NCBI GenBank assembly: GCA_002796025.1
Contig: PCVQ01000046.1
Span: 1 to 7,743 of the forward strand
Reading direction: 5' to 3'
DNA from: Candidatus Peregrinibacteria bacterium CG11_big_fil_rev_8_21_14_0_20_46_8
GTDB lineage: Bacteria > Patescibacteriota > Gracilibacteria > UBA1369 > UM-FILTER-53-11
DNA: 7,743 nucleotides
Part shown: positions 5,319-7,743 of the stretch, in pieces
Layout: every line of letters starts with the position of its first letter
How positions within the stretch are numbered: position 1 is the first letter of the stretch
Notes under the pieces: model-generated
Database searches by the model: none
What the model was told of the DNA's origin: nothing
What the model saw: the letters and a program-made list of their open reading frames with translations, nothing else
Program-made: the position numbers and the translations under genes

Positions 5319-6457
5319 GCCGTTTGATAAATATTAGTAATAAAACTATCCGTCATACCCGCAATATAATCTTTTACAACGACTTCCAGCGGATCTTCCA
5401 TATCGATCTTCTCGCGAAACTTGGGCGGAAGCAACTTTGGCTGCTTGTAAAAGTGCCAAAAAACTGTTGTGAGAATCTTTTGACCGCGGCGGGAGTAGCG
5501 CAAAACCTGAGGCGACTGATACATCCGCTTCCATAAAAAATCGCGCACCTCTGCAACTTCTTTTTCAAACGTGGCGGAAAATCCAATAATATTGCGGGGG
5601 TGCTTTGCAACATCATCGAGAGTTTGGATTTTATGCGAGGCGAGGCGCCGCTGCGCGGTTTTTAAAATATTCTTTGTCATCATCGAGAAAAGCGCACTAA
5701 TACCGCGGCTCACCGCGATTTCATCGCTCAAATTTTTGCCGTGATTTTTTTGCACGCGCTCTGAAGCGCGCTTCCACAACTTCAATTTTTTCAAATCTCG
5801 AATTGTAAAAAGACGCGCACGAATACCATCATCGATATCGTGATTGTGATACGCAATTTCATCAGCAAGATCGGCAATTTGAGCTTCGAGTGTCTTGCCG
5901 CTAATCTCTTTACCTGCCTGATCGTAGCGCGTCTGATGCTTCGCCAAACCGTCGCGCACTTCAAAGCTTAGATTAAGTCCCGCAAAGCGCGGAAAGTGTG
6001 TTTCTAATTTTTCAACAATGCGCTTGCTTTGCTCGTTGTGCTCATAATGCGAGCCAAACTGCCGCATAATTTTATCGAGCGCGTGTTCGCCGGCATGACC
6101 GAATGGCGTATGACCAAGATCGTGTGCAAGACAGATTGCTTCGGTAAGATCTTCATTAAGACGGAGTGCACGGGCAAGATCTCGGCCAACCTGCGCAACT
6201 TCCAAACTGTGGCTCAACCGGTCACGAACATGGTCCAAATAGCGATCAACAAAGACCTGTGTCTTACCGGAAAGCCGGCGAAAAGCTTTGGAATGGAGAA
6301 TACGGTCACGATCGCGCTGAAAACAGGTTCGTGTTTCGCTGGGATGCTCGGGATACGCACGACCTTGTGATGTACTGCTATGCACGGCATAGGGCGCCAA
6401 GATTTTTTTCTCGCGGGCTTCGAGCTGGACACGGAATGAAGTGGCATCTGCTTTCAT
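5279..6457 (-). CDS. dgt: dGTP triphosphohydrolase-like HD-domain protein
   Basis: Hydrolyses dNTPs to deoxynucleoside and triphosphate, lowering dNTP pools. 392 residues from the chosen ATG. The family N-terminus is clear: SETRTCFQRDRDRILHSKAFRRLSGKTQVF (about 40-69). The HD metal site is complete: His83 (RLSHSLEVAQ), His112-Asp113 (CLAHDLGHTPFGHAGE) and Asp199 (IADLADEIAYHNHDIDDG). The typical C-terminal VVKDYIAGMTDSFI is followed by a short tail that is also the nrdR start in another frame. I chose the ATG at 6457 (MKADATSF) over the upstream in-frame ATG at 6478, because 6478 lies inside the predicted promoter. It is first in a dgt-nrdR operon and divergent from xer across 31 bp. The exact nucleotide preference of the short Dgt-like class cannot be read from the sequence. 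Confidence 0.94.
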   Translation of the reverse strand: MKADATSFRVQLEAREKKILAPYAVHSSTSQGRAYPEHPSETRTCFQRDRDRILHSKAFRRLSGKTQVFVDRYLDHVRDRLSHSLEVAQVGRDLARALRLNEDLTEAICLAHDLGHTPFGHAGEHALDKIMRQFGSHYEHNEQSKRIVEKLETHFPRFAGLNLSFEVRDGLAKHQTRYDQAGKEISGKTLEAQIADLADEIAYHNHDIDDGIRARLFTIRDLKKLKLWKRASERVQKNHGKNLSDEIAVSRGISALFSMMTKNILKTAQRRLASHKIQTLDDVAKHPRNIIGFSATFEKEVAEVRDFLWKRMYQSPQVLRYSRRGQKILTTVFWHFYKQPKLLPPKFREKIDMEDPLEVVVKDYIAGMTDSFITNIYQTACSVLNVPTTIRK

Positions 6458-6488
6458 TTTGAGGTTGTATTGTAGCATAATAGAATCT
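6458..6488. promoter_or_regulatory. Divergent dgt / xer promoter with back-to-back -10 boxes
   Basis: Only 31 bp separate the two chosen start codons. Leftward, an extended -10 reads TGC-TACAAT (6477 down to 6469), 11 nt before the dgt ATG. Rightward, CATAAT (6476-6481) lies 7 nt before the xer GTG. The two hexamers mirror each other around base 6475 inside the imperfect dyad TATTGTAGCATAATA (6468-6482, 5 of 7 pairs matching). Both mRNAs would have almost no leader. Two polymerases could not open both boxes at once, and one protein bound to the dyad could control both genes. The leftward box is the stronger match; -35 boxes are not convincing on either side. Confidence 0.45.
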
Positions 6489-7418
6489 GTGCAGCGCCCC
6501 AAACAATTAGGCGAATTGCTCGAAGCCTTCCTCACGCACTGCGAAATCGAGAAAAATCAATCGCGGAAAACTATTGATAATTACGGAAGGTACTTGCGGC
6601 GCTTTCATGAGTTTGCCGGAAATATTGTAAGCGACCAAATTACCCTGCCGCTTATTCAAAAGTACCGGCTCTTTTTAAACAGTGAAGAGATGAATCTCTC
6701 TCGAAAAACACAAAATTATCACACTATTGCCCTGCGCGCCTTTCTAAAATACTGCGTCAAGCAAGACGTAGAGGTGGTAGCACCGGAAAAAATAGAGCTG
6801 GCAAAAATTCCGGAACGAACTGTAGAGTTTTTAAACGACGAAGAAGTGAGCGCGCTCTTTGATGCGTGCGAAAAATATTCGAAAAATCCTGCACGGGATT
6901 TGGCACTTTTAGAAACACTCTATTCAACTGGGCTGCGCGTAAGCGAGCTAGCAGCACTCGATCGCGAAAAAATCGACCTCAAGCGCCGCGAATTTATGGT
7001 GCGGGGAAAGGGACGCAAACCGCGCATTGTCTTTCTCACTGAGAAAGCAGTGGAGCGCCTGAGTACCTACATTGCACAGCGCGATGATGCCTTTGATCCC
7101 CTCTTTATTAATGCAGGACGACGCCGAAAAGCTCAAGGCGGTTCCAATACTACCGATATAACCAAAGGCGAATCGCGCCGTCTCTCGACAGTGTCTATTG
7201 AGGCGCTGGTCCGCAAATACGCCATGCTAGCCGGCATCACAAAAAAAGTAACACCGCATACACTACGCCATAGCTTTGCCACAACACTTCTGCAAAACGG
7301 CGCAGATATTCGCGCGGTGCAAGAGATGCTCGGCCACTCTTCTATCACTACCACACAAATTTATACGCATCTCACCAACCGCCGCTTGCGTGAAATTCAC
7401 GACAAATTTCATAAGTAG
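6489..7418 (+). CDS. xer: Xer-family tyrosine recombinase (XerC/XerD type)
   Basis: Site-specific recombinase of the family that resolves chromosome dimers at dif. 309 residues from the GTG at 6489, a normal length for the family. The N-terminal SAM-like DNA-binding domain spans about 4-95 (LLEAFLTHCEIEKNQSRKTIDNY). All catalytic residues are present: Arg150 (TGLRVSEL), Lys174 (RGKGRKPR), His257 and Arg260 (HTLRH), His283 (LGHSS) and the nucleophile Tyr292 (IYTHL). A segment of about 18 residues (near 211-228, RRRKAQGGSNTTDITKGE) is extra compared with E. coli XerD; similar inserts occur, from memory, in CPR homologues. XerC and XerD cannot be separated from one copy, and CPR genomes may use a single Xer. 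The upstream GTG at 6441 is rejected since it would run across dgt and both promoters. The chosen start is plausible but not certain. Confidence 0.92.
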   Translation: MQRPKQLGELLEAFLTHCEIEKNQSRKTIDNYGRYLRRFHEFAGNIVSDQITLPLIQKYRLFLNSEEMNLSRKTQNYHTIALRAFLKYCVKQDVEVVAPEKIELAKIPERTVEFLNDEEVSALFDACEKYSKNPARDLALLETLYSTGLRVSELAALDREKIDLKRREFMVRGKGRKPRIVFLTEKAVERLSTYIAQRDDAFDPLFINAGRRRKAQGGSNTTDITKGESRRLSTVSIEALVRKYAMLAGITKKVTPHTLRHSFATTLLQNGADIRAVQEMLGHSSITTTQIYTHLTNRRLREIHDKFHK

Positions 7419-7435
7419 GCACACTGCGCGCACTT

Positions 7436-7450
7436 TGTTACAATTCCTCC
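7436..7450 (+). promoter_or_regulatory. Extended -10 promoter of ftsE, predicted leaderless
   Basis: TGT-TACAAT (7436-7444) is followed by TCCTCC and then the ftsE ATG at 7451. The 6-nt distance from the -10 to the ATG puts the expected transcription start on the ATG itself. TCCTCC is the complement of a Shine-Dalgarno rather than one, so it cannot pair with the 16S tail. I find no good -35 box 16-18 bp upstream, which an extended -10 can tolerate. The element fills the 32-bp gap after xer, so ftsE probably has its own transcript. Confidence 0.6.
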
Positions 7451-7743
7451 ATGATTCAATTCGAGCACGTCACGAAACGTTTCGGAGCACGCAAAATTCT
7501 AGACGATATTAATTTCGATATTCAGCCCGGCGAATTTGTTTCGATTGTTGGAAATTCAGGCGCCGGCAAAAGCACGATTATCAATATGTTGCTGGGAGAA
7601 GAGCGTCCATCGTTCGGCCATATTACCGTAGACGGCACAGATCTCGGCAAACTGCGCGGCAATCGCCTGCAAACGTATCGGCAGCATGTAGGTGCGGTTT
7701 TTCAGGACTGCAAGCTGCTCGCCAAAAAAACGGTATTTGAAAA
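7451..7743 (+). CDS. ftsE: Cell-division ABC transporter ATP-binding protein FtsE, 3' end cut off
   Basis: The ATPase of the FtsEX complex, which works at the division site on the inner face of the membrane and drives activation of peptidoglycan hydrolases through FtsX. The first 97 residues are present of about 220-230 expected. They begin MIQFEHVTKRFG and include the Walker A motif GNSGAGKST (34-42) and the Q-loop at Gln85. The stretch VGAVFQDCKLLAKKTVFEN is distinctive for FtsE (usual form VVFQDFxLLxxxTVYEN) rather than for other ABC proteins. The signature motif and Walker B lie beyond the window. ftsX would be expected next. The ATG at 7451 fits both the family N-terminus and the promoter spacing. 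Confidence 0.93.
   Translation, partial: MIQFEHVTKRFGARKILDDINFDIQPGEFVSIVGNSGAGKSTIINMLLGEERPSFGHITVDGTDLGKLRGNRLQTYRQHVGAVFQDCKLLAKKTVFE

Noticed and set aside
6029..6370. 113-residue plus-strand frame opposite dgt
   Set aside because: It covers the conserved HD-domain region of dgt on the other strand and has no protein-like features; a shadow frame.
6468..6482. Imperfect dyad upstream of xer as a dif or Xer binding site
   Set aside because: It lacks the two 11-bp arms and central spacer of dif-like sites, and overlapping -10 boxes explain it better.

Overview
The window is a gene-dense stretch of bacterial chromosome. It probably comes from a Patescibacteria (CPR) genome of the Peribacteria/Peregrinibacteria type, although no marker settles the lineage. 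The evidence is: a HisRS whose motif-2 region and four-pair cysteine insert look like CPR versions; a Xer recombinase with a short insert before its catalytic HxxR box; an SLH-domain envelope protein; almost no Shine-Dalgarno sites; and an AT-rich dispersed-type inverted repeat between genes. TGA is used as a stop codon (end of the DUF1622 gene at 3288), and I saw no in-frame TGA in the long genes. This argues against the TGA=Gly code of Gracilibacteria/Absconditabacteria.

Layout. Positions 1-1205 hold hisS, whose 5' end lies outside the window. Positions 1206-1339 form the largest gap, with a 19-bp perfect inverted repeat and a candidate promoter. Positions 1340-4875 are a rightward run: SLH protein, short lipoprotein-like ORF, DUF1622 membrane protein, malic enzyme and a small exported protein. 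These are mostly overlapping or 1 bp apart, but an 80-bp octanucleotide tandem array interrupts the run in front of DUF1622. Positions 4872-6457 carry a leftward pair, dgt followed by nrdR, which overlap by 40 nt; nrdR meets the rightward run tail to tail with a 4-nt overlap. Positions 6489-7418 encode a Xer tyrosine recombinase, divergent from dgt across only 31 bp. The window ends inside ftsE, which starts at 7451. No gene-free stretch exceeds 300 bp.

How the genes fit together. Most are housekeeping: tRNA charging (HisRS), carbon metabolism (malic enzyme), dNTP pool control (Dgt with NrdR), chromosome dimer resolution (Xer) and division (FtsE). The SLH protein, lipoprotein and exported protein belong to the cell envelope. 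I found no defence system, CRISPR array, transposase or prophage.

The points that deserve a second look are regulatory. Two genes have a TGn-TAnnnT box ending exactly 6 pyrimidines before the ATG, which predicts leaderless mRNAs. The divergent dgt/xer promoters have -10 boxes back to back, 1 bp apart. A 10-unit octamer array closes every reading frame on both strands, places G-runs every 8 nt on the template strand, and ends 11 bp before a start codon.
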